Notes under the pieces: generated by a model
The model's database searches: none
The model's input: only the letters and a program-made list of their open reading frames with translations
What the model was told of the DNA's origin: nothing
Shown here: in pieces, positions 16,601 to 25,213 of the stretch
Layout of the letters: the number at the start of each line of letters is the position of its first letter
Numbering within the stretch: position 1 is the stretch's first letter
Source: Flammeovirgaceae bacterium SG7u.111
GTDB lineage: Bacteria > Bacteroidota > Bacteroidia > Cytophagales > Flammeovirgaceae
NCBI GenBank assembly: GCA_034044135.1
Contig: CP139021.1
Location: forward strand, 4,231,635-4,295,634
Direction: 5' to 3'
Length of the DNA stretch: 64,000 bases
Program-made: the position numbers and the translations under genes

Positions 16601-19518
16601 AGCACGAAAGCCCCGACAGCTTACGACCACTTTTGCTCAACACGTTCATTTTCACCCTCGACGACCCCGATTTTTTACGGTTGTACCCTGGGAAAACAAA
16701 CAGGTTTCACCAGCTCAAACCTGGCACCTACCGCATGGTCTTCCTTTTTGATGACCACAAATATTGGATACAGGAAAACGTGAACATCCGACCAAATGGG
16801 GCAAACTTCCAACGGGTAAAAATCCCACAGGAACTCAAACAAGACGAGTTTAGCGACAAGCTTACGGAGTTGATTAAGAGAAGGGCGAAAAAGCCGTACA
16901 CAGGCACGCCCCTGAAACAAGAAGTTCAACAAGTTTATAGAGAAACGCAATACACGAACTCCGCCATCAGCGGAAATGTGGTGAGGGGGACGGTGCTTTC
17001 AACCGAAGATGGTGAGCCGCTTCCTGGAGTTTCTATCCTTGTTAAAGGCACAACCTATGGGACAACCTCTGATATTGATGGCAACTATGAACTGGCTGTC
17101 CCTAACTATAATTCAATCTTGATATTTAGTTTTATTGGTTGCGTCACTAAAGAAATACAAGTCAGCCAGAATTTCATTAATGTTTCTCTTGATTATGATT
17201 TAGCACAACTGGAAGAAGTAGTAGTGATTGGGTATGGAACGCAAAAAAGAAGAGAGTTAACAGGAGCAGTGTTTAGCATAAAAGCAAATCAATCCCTACA
17301 AGGAAGAGTTGCTGGAGTTTCGGTCAACCAAAATATCATGATAAGAGGGACTTCTTCTTTAGGTGAAAGCTCACCTCTCTACGTGATAGATGGAATGGTG
17401 TATGATGCAATGCCCGATGGTGTAAATATAGATGATTTTGCCAGTATGGAAGTATTGAAAGATGCGTCAGCAACAGCAATATATGGCGCAAGGGCAGCAA
17501 ATGGTGTAATACTTATCTCAATGAAAGAAGGAAAAGGCTTGGCAAGCCAGATCATTGGTGGAGAAGCCAAAGATGCTTTTTGGGAAAATGCGGCGGCTGG
17601 AAATTCCCTTCGAACCAACTTCGCTGACTATGCATTTTGGCAACCTCGCTTGCGCACCAACAAGGAAGGAAAAGCCTCGTTTGAAGTCACTTTCCCCGAT
17701 GACATCACCAACTGGAAAACCTACTACCTCGCCATGAACGACCAGAAGCAGAGCGGGTACACCAGCGGGGAAATCCGTTCGTTCCGCCCACTTTCTGCAA
17801 AAATGGCGACTCCCCGCTTTTTGGTAGTTGGAGACTCAGTCAACTTTGTAGGCAAAGCCATGAACTACACCGCAGATACGCTGGATATTTCCACCTTCTT
17901 TTTGGTAGAAGGGGAAAAAGTGCTGCCCAAAAACCTCCAACTCGCCAACGCCGCCATCGATTCCATCTACTTGGAAATAGCAGACAAGGATTCGCTGAAA
18001 ATTGGTTTCCAAGTAGAAAAAGCCGATGGATATTTTGATGGGGAAGAAAAAGGCATCCCGATTTTCCCTGTAGGCACGAAGGAAACCAAAGGTCAGTTTT
18101 TAGCACTTTATACCGATACGGTTTTCCAACTTCCGTTCACCCACTCCAACAAGGTTACGCTAAGAGCCGATGCCAATTTATTGAGCATTGCCGAGCAAGA
18201 AATAAAACATGTGCTCAACTACAAGTACCTCTGCAACGAGCAACTCGCCTCCAAGCTCAAAGCCTTGGTAGCCAAAACTAGGATCGACCTTGCGCTCAAG
18301 CGGGAAATTATCTACGCAAAAGACATCCAAAAAATCATTACCCGACTGGAAAACACCCAACGTACTGACGGCACTTGGGGCTGGTGGGAAAACACCGACC
18401 GAGTGGATTGGATAACGCTGCACGTATGGGAAGCTTTGGCACAAGCCAATGAAATCGGGTACTCGAATAAGCTGGACAAAGAGCTCATCAAAAACAGTTT
18501 AGTTTGGGAAATTGACCGAGCAGGCAGCAGGAAAAAAATGAAGATCATCGAGCTGCTGATGGCATTGAATGTTCCATTTGCCTACAAAGACCACCTCCAA
18601 AAAATAGAGGCAGACTCCGTGACTGAATTTACGTTGGGGGAAAAATTTAAGCTCATCCGCATTAGGCAAAAACTTAAGTTGCCTTATGACCTGAAAATAG
18701 TTGAAGAGAGCAGAAAAGAAACCTTATTTGGCGATTATTATTGGGGGGAAGAGAGCCGTTATTACGCTTTTGCCCAAAACCCTTCGCTCAATACTGCACT
18801 CGCCTACCGCATTTTGAAAGCCGACAGCACGGACGAATTTACCATGAGAAAAGTAAGAAGTGCTTTGGTGGGAATGCGAAAAGACGGTTTCTGGCAAAAC
18901 ACCTATATTTCTTCCTACGTGTTAGAATCCATTTTGCCCGACCTCCTCGGCGATACCCCAGGCGAGCTACCCGATGCAACGCTAACCCTTAGCGGAGCTG
19001 CAAATGTACGGTTGACAAGCTTCCCTTATACCACCGAGCTGAACCAGCAGGGCGTACTGAACATCAAAAAAGGAGGAAAACTTCCCGTTTATTTGAGTGT
19101 ATTTGAAGAGTTTTGGCAGCCCAACCCCACTCCTGTGGACAGTGCCTTCACCGTTCGCTCCTACTTCGATTTGCTAGATACGGCATCCACCGAGCTAAAA
19201 GCTGGGGAAGCTGTGAAGCTCAAAGTGGAAGTGGTGGTGAAGAAAAAATCTGAGTACGTGATGATTGAAGTTCCCATCCCCGCAGGCTGTACCTATGAAA
19301 ACAAACGCCAATATTATTACAGGGAAACCCATCGGGAATATTTCAGAAACCAGACGAGTATTTTCTGCCAAGACCTTCCTGCTGACACCTATGAGTTTGA
19401 GGTAGAGTTACTGCCGAGGTACAGCGGAAAATACACCTTGAACCCCGTAAGGGCCGAGCAGATGTACTTCCCTGTTTTCTATGGTAGAAATGGGTTGAAA
19501 AGAGTGGTGGTGGAGTAG
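13624..19518 (+). CDS. Giant alpha-2-macroglobulin-like protein with an inserted SusC-type regulatory/plug segment
   Basis: The protein has 1964 residues. A signal peptide (MKKLFVLLTLFLFFTTSNSHA) is followed by macroglobulin-type beta domains, with an MG2-like part near residues 250-350 (GYMVFNQPKYRQGDTVKIKA). At about residues 1119-1310 lies a carboxypeptidase-regulatory-like domain (VRGTVLSTEDGEPLPGVSIL) and a TonB-receptor plug-like part (LEEVVVIGYGTQKRRELTG, PLYVIDGM, EVLKDASATAIYGARAANGV). No beta-barrel follows. Then comes the A2M domain (FADYAFWQPRLRTNKEGKAS) and the thioester site KYLCNEQLAS with Cys1537 (C-x-E-Q), then the helical thioester domain (TDGTWGWWENTDRVDWI) and receptor-like C-terminal domains. 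Bacterial A2Ms trap proteases in the periplasm. The plug segment sits where eukaryotic A2Ms have the bait region. It is a single-gene unit closed by the terminator at 19547. Confidence 0.85.
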   Translation: MKKLFVLLTLFLFFTTSNSHAQDLLESRKSSSVKHIFRITPEQAETIYRKGAHEVDDAYFQNLIATYHLDSGYYEELPIGHYLYVHVAGNRVDFELETVNTLQVNVLDNHRDLIISVHEKNGKVAEGAKVKLKKKSLHFDKKLQAFRLGKANKHGLLKVSYQGEEGYYNVEQYGKSSRYKRISSKILYSVPLRYVWIPLRFIIFIPIDGVRSIVHHSPTGSIYWFVKQYRKIFERDYYDYNRYNSDKHRGYMVFNQPKYRQGDTVKIKAFIVNKKGKPVDKKLDLVLSGGGKNIDLDFLEPYTAGGYSYEFVLHDSLGLRLDSYCSIRLENEDGDSYISGAFRYEDYELKSATYTLRTVEKEHFRGRPFSLIMQGKDENDLNIMDGRFVLSLTTNHVSRFYPDSVFVPDTLWTHRQALDPVGETKLTIPDSIFPQTNLIYKINVDFLTSDNEKIHKSKNVSYWFENKEIKFEEEGDRLSISYHKNGETKTGKAILEAYDSEENLLEERTLELPIKVQINPFVAEYWVETDSTSNWHELGNGNISISGYRTADSVFFAAQNPSNIPFTWQLYSKNSEVARGNGKELNLRKSVGNKKTYSIRWQYIYGGKAKNGSATAQLFDNQLNLKVDQPSVIYPGQKASIEVAVTDSKGKPVKDVDVTAYANTKKFGSENHDIPYLGKYRAPRGDLNKFSLKDTKGHDGNIRLQYEEWNKLSKLDSVEYYHFLYPKNKLYKTSFPVEDSVTQFAPFVVDNGKIEPVHVVYLDNKPVYFSFSQQAQPYSFRVDSGYHYLRLRTSTRSIILDSLYFAHGKKTILSVEDSAVAKHISSYTKLNTFSDNEKRSLSRYIFPYAKNHPEQLTYLLQDSIVTKLNHPKSYRYGRRVEDHTSFVGPVSSAPLQFVVIDSFNTKFNHESNFEYDFQKGLLKMREKDTKSLLPKRLSNSLSTPSFTGRAYTVKQMEDSWEAYLKRNIATNRIWYDNATSTEKGNGWLKIELEHESPDSLRPLLLNTFIFTLDDPDFLRLYPGKTNRFHQLKPGTYRMVFLFDDHKYWIQENVNIRPNGANFQRVKIPQELKQDEFSDKLTELIKRRAKKPYTGTPLKQEVQQVYRETQYTNSAISGNVVRGTVLSTEDGEPLPGVSILVKGTTYGTTSDIDGNYELAVPNYNSILIFSFIGCVTKEIQVSQNFINVSLDYDLAQLEEVVVIGYGTQKRRELTGAVFSIKANQSLQGRVAGVSVNQNIMIRGTSSLGESSPLYVIDGMVYDAMPDGVNIDDFASMEVLKDASATAIYGARAANGVILISMKEGKGLASQIIGGEAKDAFWENAAAGNSLRTNFADYAFWQPRLRTNKEGKASFEVTFPDDITNWKTYYLAMNDQKQSGYTSGEIRSFRPLSAKMATPRFLVVGDSVNFVGKAMNYTADTLDISTFFLVEGEKVLPKNLQLANAAIDSIYLEIADKDSLKIGFQVEKADGYFDGEEKGIPIFPVGTKETKGQFLALYTDTVFQLPFTHSNKVTLRADANLLSIAEQEIKHVLNYKYLCNEQLASKLKALVAKTRIDLALKREIIYAKDIQKIITRLENTQRTDGTWGWWENTDRVDWITLHVWEALAQANEIGYSNKLDKELIKNSLVWEIDRAGSRKKMKIIELLMALNVPFAYKDHLQKIEADSVTEFTLGEKFKLIRIRQKLKLPYDLKIVEESRKETLFGDYYWGEESRYYAFAQNPSLNTALAYRILKADSTDEFTMRKVRSALVGMRKDGFWQNTYISSYVLESILPDLLGDTPGELPDATLTLSGAANVRLTSFPYTTELNQQGVLNIKKGGKLPVYLSVFEEFWQPNPTPVDSAFTVRSYFDLLDTASTELKAGEAVKLKVEVVVKKKSEYVMIEVPIPAGCTYENKRQYYYRETHREYFRNQTSIFCQDLPADTYEFEVELLPRYSGKYTLNPVRAEQMYFPVFYGRNGLKRVVVE

Positions 19519-19546
19519 TATGTCTAAAATTCGGAACAAGTACTGG

Positions 19547-19585
19547 TAGCCCATTTGTTATACACTAGCAAATGGGCTATTTTTC
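19547..19585 (+). terminator. Intrinsic terminator after the alpha-2-macroglobulin gene
   Basis: An 11-bp perfect stem (TAGCCCATTTG at 19547-19557 with CAAATGGGCTA at 19569-19579), an 11-nt loop and a T-run (TTTTTC) lie 29 bp after the stop. It separates this gene from pncA, which begins at 19610. Confidence 0.9.
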
Positions 19586-19609
19586 ATCCCGAAACAAACG
19601 AAGACACTC

Positions 19610-20230
19610 ATGAAATGCTTGATATTAGTTGATATCCAAAATGACTTTGTAAAAGGAGGTTCTCTCGCTGTTCCCGATGGAGAAAATATCATTTCTACGG
19701 TAAATAAATTGCAAGAAACAGGCTTTGACCTCATCGTTGCCACACAAGATTTCCACCCACAAAACCATGGCAGCTTCGCTTCCAACAACGAAGGTGCTAA
19801 AATCGGCGAGCTTTCAGAGCTCAACGGCTTGGCCCAAGTAATGTGGCCCGACCACTGCGTGCAAGGCACTAAAGGTGCTGGGTTTGTAAAAGAATTGAAC
19901 ATGGAAAAGGTGGAAAAAGTCTTCCCAAAAGGTACTGATCCTGCCATAGATAGCTACAGCGGTTTCTTCGACAATGGGCACAAAAAGGATACGGGACTGG
20001 GTGATTATTTGAAGAAAAAGGGTGTAGAAGAAGTATATGTAGTAGGACTTGCTACAGATTACTGCGTGAAATTCACAGCTATCGATTCCGCAGAGCTTGG
20101 CTTCAAAACATACCTGATAGAAGATGCATCCCGCGGGGTAAACCTCCAACCCGGTGATGTGGGAAAAGCCATAGAAGACATGAAAATGGCGGGAATAACC
20201 ATCATCACAAGCAAGGACTTACTAGCATAA
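19610..20230 (+). CDS. pncA: Nicotinamidase/pyrazinamidase
   Basis: The protein has 206 residues of the isochorismatase-like hydrolase fold. The catalytic Asp8 is in LILVDIQNDFVKGG and the nucleophile Cys152 in VVGLATDYCVKFTA. The metal-binding region is VATQDFHPQNHGSFA, and MWPDHCVQGTKGA is the family signature for nicotinamidase rather than isochorismatase. It hydrolyses nicotinamide to nicotinate for the NAD salvage (Preiss-Handler) route in the cytoplasm. The aldehyde dehydrogenase gene begins 20 bp after the stop, so the two probably form an operon; the NAD-consuming partner makes sense with NAD salvage, but that link is inference. Confidence 0.95.
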   Translation: MKCLILVDIQNDFVKGGSLAVPDGENIISTVNKLQETGFDLIVATQDFHPQNHGSFASNNEGAKIGELSELNGLAQVMWPDHCVQGTKGAGFVKELNMEKVEKVFPKGTDPAIDSYSGFFDNGHKKDTGLGDYLKKKGVEEVYVVGLATDYCVKFTAIDSAELGFKTYLIEDASRGVNLQPGDVGKAIEDMKMAGITIITSKDLLA

Positions 20231-20250
20231 ACTACTAACAATAATCTATT

Positions 20251-21612
20251 ATGAAGACTTTCTACAGCATAAACCCCTACAACCAAGAAACAATTTCGGA
20301 GCATGTTTCACAAACACCTTCCGAGGTAGATTCAATTTTAACCAAGGCTGAAAAAGCATTTCAACAATGGCGATTTTCTGCCAAACTCGAAAGAGTGGAT
20401 TTGCTAAAAAGAATTGCCAGTATACTGAACAAAAACAAAGAGACCTATGCACTTACGATGTCCCTCGAAATGGGAAAACCGCTGAGGGAATCCATTATAG
20501 AAATAGAAAAATCTGCTTGGGGCTGTGAGTATTATGCGGAAAAAGGTATTGAATTTTTGGAAGACCAGTACTTCGATACAAGGGCTACAACAAGCTTTGT
20601 AAGATATGAACCTCTGGGCACTATCTTGGCAATTATGCCTTGGAACTTTCCATTTTGGCAGTTTTTCCGCTTTGCCGCCCCCAATCTTATGGCAGGAAAT
20701 AACATCTTGCTTAAGCATGCCCCAAATGTCTTTGGTTGCGCCAAACACATTGCCGACATCTTAGCAGAAGCAGGACTTCCAGAAGGTGTTTTCCATAACC
20801 TGTTCATCGATACCGACCTTGTCCCAAAAGTTATTGAGCACAAAACTGTGAAAGCTGTAACCTTAACGGGAAGCACCTTAGCAGGAAGCAAAGTGGCTGA
20901 ACTTGCGGGGAAGAATATCAAGAAATCGGTGTTGGAACTTGGGGGAAACAATGCCTTTATAGTACTAGATAGTGCAAACCTTGACGACGCCATTGATTCG
21001 GTTTTTGTTTCTAGAATGAGGAACAGTGGGCAAAGTTGTATAGCAGCCAAAAGGATTTTACTTCAGGAAAGCATCAAAGACGAGTTTTTGGCTAAAATTT
21101 CTATCAAAATGAAGCAAGAGTTACAGCCTGGAAATCCTATAGAGGAAAGTACCACCTTCGGAACGTTGGCAAGAATTGACTTGGCAGATAAGGTTTCAGT
21201 ACAAGTTACCTCAACCATAAAAAGTGGAGCAAAATTACTGGTGGGAGGCGAGCAAAAGCAAGCGTACTTCGCCCCCACTATTCTCGACAATGTACAACCG
21301 AATTCTGTAGCTTTTGAAGAAGAAGTGTTTGGACCGGTCATCTCCACCACAACTTTTGGAACTCTGGACGAAGCGGTGAAGTTGGCAAACCAATCAAACT
21401 ATGGGTTGGGAACTTCTATTTATACCGAAGACATTGACCTTGCCCTACACTATGCTAGCAAGTTTGATGATGGCTCTGTTTTTATCAACGAACTGGTAAG
21501 ATCAGACCCGAGGCTTCCGTTCGGTGGAACAAAAACCTCGGGCTATGGTAGGGAATTAGCTTTAGAGGGCATTCGGGAATTTGTAAATACAAAAACGATT
21601 TACGTTAAATAA
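20251..21612 (+). CDS. NAD(P)-dependent aldehyde dehydrogenase, succinate-semialdehyde type
   Basis: The protein has 453 residues, the normal length for the short SSADH/GabD-like branch. Key features are the NAD-site stretch EPLGTILAIMPWNFPFWQ, catalytic Glu229 in VLELGGNNAF, catalytic Cys263 in RNSGQSCIAAKR and the C-terminal LPFGGTKTSGYGRELA. The start INPYNQETI and SLEMGKPLRESIIEIEKSAW match succinate-semialdehyde dehydrogenases, which oxidise succinic semialdehyde to succinate. Substrate cannot be fixed from motifs alone. It follows pncA by 20 bp and its stop lies 4 bp from the end of the convergent histidine kinase gene. Confidence 0.9.
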   Translation: MKTFYSINPYNQETISEHVSQTPSEVDSILTKAEKAFQQWRFSAKLERVDLLKRIASILNKNKETYALTMSLEMGKPLRESIIEIEKSAWGCEYYAEKGIEFLEDQYFDTRATTSFVRYEPLGTILAIMPWNFPFWQFFRFAAPNLMAGNNILLKHAPNVFGCAKHIADILAEAGLPEGVFHNLFIDTDLVPKVIEHKTVKAVTLTGSTLAGSKVAELAGKNIKKSVLELGGNNAFIVLDSANLDDAIDSVFVSRMRNSGQSCIAAKRILLQESIKDEFLAKISIKMKQELQPGNPIEESTTFGTLARIDLADKVSVQVTSTIKSGAKLLVGGEQKQAYFAPTILDNVQPNSVAFEEEVFGPVISTTTFGTLDEAVKLANQSNYGLGTSIYTEDIDLALHYASKFDDGSVFINELVRSDPRLPFGGTKTSGYGRELALEGIREFVNTKTIYVK

Positions 21613-21616
21613 CCTT

Positions 21617-24016
21617 TTAGACATTGTCGTGCATTTGAGTGGTGGGGAGAGTTATGATGAAGGTAGTTCCATTTTCCCCATCACTTTTCAGTTCGATGCT
21701 TCCATTGTGCTTTTGGATGATACTATGAGTAATGGATAAACCTAAACCAGTACCTTCGCCCACTTTCTTAGTAGTAAAAAATGGTTCAAAAATCCTATTT
21801 TGGATTTCCTCGGCAATCCCTCCTCCTGTATCTGTAATATGAATCTCTATATCTTCAATTTTTTGCTCTTCTACGTCCGTATCATCTGAGCTCACCAGCA
21901 TATTGGCGACTGTCTTTATTTCAATGATATTTTCTTCGCTTTCATTTTCTTGAATGGCTTGAGCGGCATTTACCAAAATATTCATAAATACTTGGTTGAT
22001 TTGTCCGGGCACGCACTCGATAGATGGTAACTCAGGATCGTAATCTTTTATCACTCGTATCCCATCTTTCAATTTATTCCTCAAAAGGGTTAAGGTCGAT
22101 TCTAAGCCCAAATGCAAATCGGCTTTCTTCACCTGCTCTTCGTCTAAGCGTGAAAAACTCCTCAAACCTTGAACAATTTCCGCAGTTCTGCGAGCACCTT
22201 CTTTTATATCGTTCAGCAAGTCGAACACATCGTCCCTAGTTTCTTCGTACGATATCTCTTGCTTTACCCTTTCCAAGTCGTCTAAAAAAGAAGTGATTTC
22301 TTCCGGGCTGTTTTGAGAAGATATTTTCCCATACTGATCTACAATTCCCATAATCTCATTCAGCGTAGAAGCCAAGGTATCTGCTCCAGCATACACAAAA
22401 TTGATAGGATTATTAATCTCATGAGCTATTCCCGCAGTAAGCACACCAATGGATGCCATTTTTTCAGATTGGATAAGTTGTACCTGCGTTTCCTTCAGCT
22501 TGGCCAAAGTATTATTGAGCCTATTGTTCAACACATTTAACTCTTCATTCTTTTGGATAAGCTTCTTATTGGAAACCTCCATCGCATCGTTCGCTTTTTC
22601 AAGCTCTCCATTTTTCTCATACAACTCCCAGTTCATCTCCACCAACTCCTTCGCTTGGAAAGCAATTTCCTTTTGGTGCTGATTAAGTCTATTTCCTCTC
22701 TCCTCTATTTTCGCTTCTAATTGCGAGTTCAACACATGTGTTCGCTGTTCGCTCTTTTTCAATTCCCCAATCAACCTATTTTGCTCTTTAAGCTTTTCAA
22801 TTTCCCTCAACTTCATCCTAAACCCTAACCCCAGAGAAAAAGAGAAAACCTGAATCACAAAACCAACCAAAATAAAGCCTTTCAGGTGATCGATATTCCA
22901 CGCTAATTTGAGGTAAATAGCTACCAATGAAAACCCAACCAATGCAGCCGTTCCTAAAATAACAAAACTACTTGCCCTTTTTTTGCTCCTGAGCATTAAA
23001 TAAACCACAATAGAAGCTACAAGCATATAAGCTGAAAATGCCGCTTGGTTTATGTATTTTACCAAAGCAACATCAAACCAAATAGCTAGTACCAAAAGGC
23101 TTATTACAAACATGGAAAGGAAAACCAGCTCTGCTTTTTGTACAAAACCTATCGCCTTGGGGAAATAACGAGTTGCTTTGGTATAAGTCGAAATAAACTT
23201 TAAAAAGAAAAAAGGTGCTATAATGGATAGTTGAAGTAGAAATTGGTTAAGGACAGGAAAGTTCTTAAATACCGTTTCAAGAGCAAAGCCAAATTCATAA
23301 ATGAACAGAGTGCTCATACTTAATATATAGAGGGCATAGTAAATATGCGTTTTGTCTTTATGCAGTTTGTAAATCAATAGATTGTAGAGAATAATTATCC
23401 CCATCATCCCTACGAAAATCCCTATCAGCAAGTTTCTCTTCTCAAGCGAAGAATAATACTTATCCGAGCTTTCCAAAAGCAAGTCGAACTCTGGGATGGT
23501 TTTATCAATGTTATTGATCTTGATATAAATTACGGCGAGATCTTCATCTGACAAATCGAGCCTTACTTTACAAGCTCGTTTTTTTGGCTGAGCTTTTTCA
23601 TCATAGATGACATACTCCCCTGTTTTTTTGTGAGAGTATTGATGTTCATCATTTTTTTTGTAGTAGACTTCAATGAAATTTGTACCCACTGGAGCTATAT
23701 TCAATACCCATTCGTCCCTATACCCACTATAATTCTCAATTACTATTCTACCCCAATACGTACAGTCATTTTTGAACTGATCAATATTTTCTGCCTTTTT
23801 AAACTGGGATTTATGGGAGGAAGATATCACTTGCTGGAAACTCAAGTTATTACTTGGGTCTTCCAGTACATATAAATATTTATCGAGGTATTCGATTTCT
23901 TCTCTATCTGTGTAAATAGTTAGTTTGTTATCATCCTGCTGCTTTGCAGAAGACTGAAAAATAACCAAGAAGAATAAAACTGAAAACGTAAAAGAATATT
24001 TTGTCTGTTTAGTCAT
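21617..24016 (-). CDS. 7TMR-DISM sensor histidine kinase
   Basis: The protein has 799 residues. A signal peptide (1-24) precedes an extracytoplasmic 7TMR-DISM beta-sandwich (about 30-180), then seven membrane helices (about 190-395, from [20 protein letters not shown]), and a long coiled coil (about 400-515; [20 protein letters not shown]). The HisKA-type H-box is [20 protein letters not shown] with His532, followed by the ATPase domain: N-box [16 protein letters not shown]1 [11 protein letters not shown]-box FFTTK and G2 [14 protein letters not shown]. It phosphorylates itself on sensing an external or membrane signal. No response regulator gene lies beside it, so the partner is elsewhere. 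It converges on the aldehyde dehydrogenase gene and is divergent from the gluzincin gene. Confidence 0.92.
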   Translation of the reverse strand: MTKQTKYSFTFSVLFFLVIFQSSAKQQDDNKLTIYTDREEIEYLDKYLYVLEDPSNNLSFQQVISSSHKSQFKKAENIDQFKNDCTYWGRIVIENYSGYRDEWVLNIAPVGTNFIEVYYKKNDEHQYSHKKTGEYVIYDEKAQPKKRACKVRLDLSDEDLAVIYIKINNIDKTIPEFDLLLESSDKYYSSLEKRNLLIGIFVGMMGIIILYNLLIYKLHKDKTHIYYALYILSMSTLFIYEFGFALETVFKNFPVLNQFLLQLSIIAPFFFLKFISTYTKATRYFPKAIGFVQKAELVFLSMFVISLLVLAIWFDVALVKYINQAAFSAYMLVASIVVYLMLRSKKRASSFVILGTAALVGFSLVAIYLKLAWNIDHLKGFILVGFVIQVFSFSLGLGFRMKLREIEKLKEQNRLIGELKKSEQRTHVLNSQLEAKIEERGNRLNQHQKEIAFQAKELVEMNWELYEKNGELEKANDAMEVSNKKLIQKNEELNVLNNRLNNTLAKLKETQVQLIQSEKMASIGVLTAGIAHEINNPINFVYAGADTLASTLNEIMGIVDQYGKISSQNSPEEITSFLDDLERVKQEISYEETRDDVFDLLNDIKEGARRTAEIVQGLRSFSRLDEEQVKKADLHLGLESTLTLLRNKLKDGIRVIKDYDPELPSIECVPGQINQVFMNILVNAAQAIQENESEENIIEIKTVANMLVSSDDTDVEEQKIEDIEIHITDTGGGIAEEIQNRIFEPFFTTKKVGEGTGLGLSITHSIIQKHNGSIELKSDGENGTTFIITLPTTQMHDNV

Positions 24017-24274
24017 TATAGCTAGTTCATGAGTTTATTTGCAAAACACACAAAACAAAAACGATAACTGTAACCAGACTAGTAAACAATTACATTAATA
24101 AGTGTGAATTCTTCCTATTTTTTTTATTGATCAACTCAACTTTTGCAACATAAATAAAAAACAGATTTTGTATATTGGATATTTTAGGTAAAATATAACC
24201 GAAGCTATAATTTTAGCGTTCTAATTAAAACGTTCTAAGTACTAACAAAACGTATTTTCAATCCACCGAAAACT

Positions 24275-25210
24275 TTGCAATATTGCACTAAACATATAAT
24301 CTATTTGATCCTACTGGTCACCATGTCATCTGGGCAAGTTGCGGCTCAGATAAGTAACCATGCCCCAGAAGTTGAGATCAAGAATGATGGATATGAACTT
24401 ACCCAAAGCGAATACCTCGCTGCCGAAAAGGGCATCTCGTTTATTACATCTCGCTACACAACTGTTTTTGGATTTTCTTTTGACAAAAATCTGGACATAA
24501 GGCTACGAGTTTTTGGTGATTTTTATTCTTACAAAGTATATCAAATAGGCTTTTCTCACTCCACGACCAACTGTGCCTTCTACTCGGCAAAGTTCAACGA
24601 AGCCATTGTTTGGAGAAGGAAAAAGCATACCACTCTTCTCAAAGATATTTATCACGAAGTCAACCACTTACTTTTTCGAAACATTAAATCTTCTTCTAGT
24701 TCTGATTTTGTAAAAAGACCGCTTTGGCTAAACGAAGGACTATCCGAGTACTTTGAAAGGCTAGTAGTGAGAAGAGAAGATATCTCTATAAAACTTCAGG
24801 CTAGCAAAGCAGAAAGGTGTAAAAAATGGGTAGAAGAAGGCTCGATGATACCGTTGAAAGATTATCTTTCACAAAGCAATAAAGAATGGAAAAGGAATGA
24901 AACAAAGGAACTAGGCTATCAGTCAAGAAGCGTGGCATGGTCGCTTATTTACTTCCTAATGAACGACATTGAATCTCAAAAAATATTAGGAAAGGTCATC
25001 AGGCACATTGAGCAAAACCAAGAAACTGAAGGTATTTCATATAAAGCTATTCAAAGGCATTACCCTGGAGGGGTCGCTAAGCTGGAACAAGATTGGCACA
25101 AATGGATTCTCTCCGACTTCCAAGCCCACAGTTTCAGCCTTCCGGTCACCTACTTGCCCAATATCCATAAAAAAACACCCGTTCACATTCCTATTTCTAG
25201 AGGGATGTAA
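24275..25210 (+). CDS. Secreted gluzincin-type zinc metallopeptidase (peptidase MA-like)
   Basis: The protein has 311 residues. It carries the zinc motif HEVNH (His127, His131) with the gluzincin glutamate helix LWLNEGLSEYFE (Glu154) downstream. The final segment IQRHYPGGVAKLEQDWHKWI is typical of DUF1570/peptidase MA-like proteins. A hydrophobic N-terminus (HIIYLILLVTMSSGQVAAQ) is a probable signal peptide, placing it in the periplasm or outside. The frame has no ATG before the signal peptide; TTG at 24275 is the only usual start that keeps it, while ATG at 24323 would destroy it. The promoter region holds two direct copies of CGTTCTAA near 24219 and 24231. The substrate is unknown. Confidence 0.75.
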   Translation: MQYCTKHIIYLILLVTMSSGQVAAQISNHAPEVEIKNDGYELTQSEYLAAEKGISFITSRYTTVFGFSFDKNLDIRLRVFGDFYSYKVYQIGFSHSTTNCAFYSAKFNEAIVWRRKKHTTLLKDIYHEVNHLLFRNIKSSSSSDFVKRPLWLNEGLSEYFERLVVRREDISIKLQASKAERCKKWVEEGSMIPLKDYLSQSNKEWKRNETKELGYQSRSVAWSLIYFLMNDIESQKILGKVIRHIEQNQETEGISYKAIQRHYPGGVAKLEQDWHKWILSDFQAHSFSLPVTYLPNIHKKTPVHIPISRGM

Positions 25211-25213
25211 CTC

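Noticed and set aside
20404-21050. Minus-strand open frames within the aldehyde dehydrogenase gene
   Set aside because: They overlap a catalytic-motif-confirmed gene in the opposite direction; no signal peptide, domain or spacing support.
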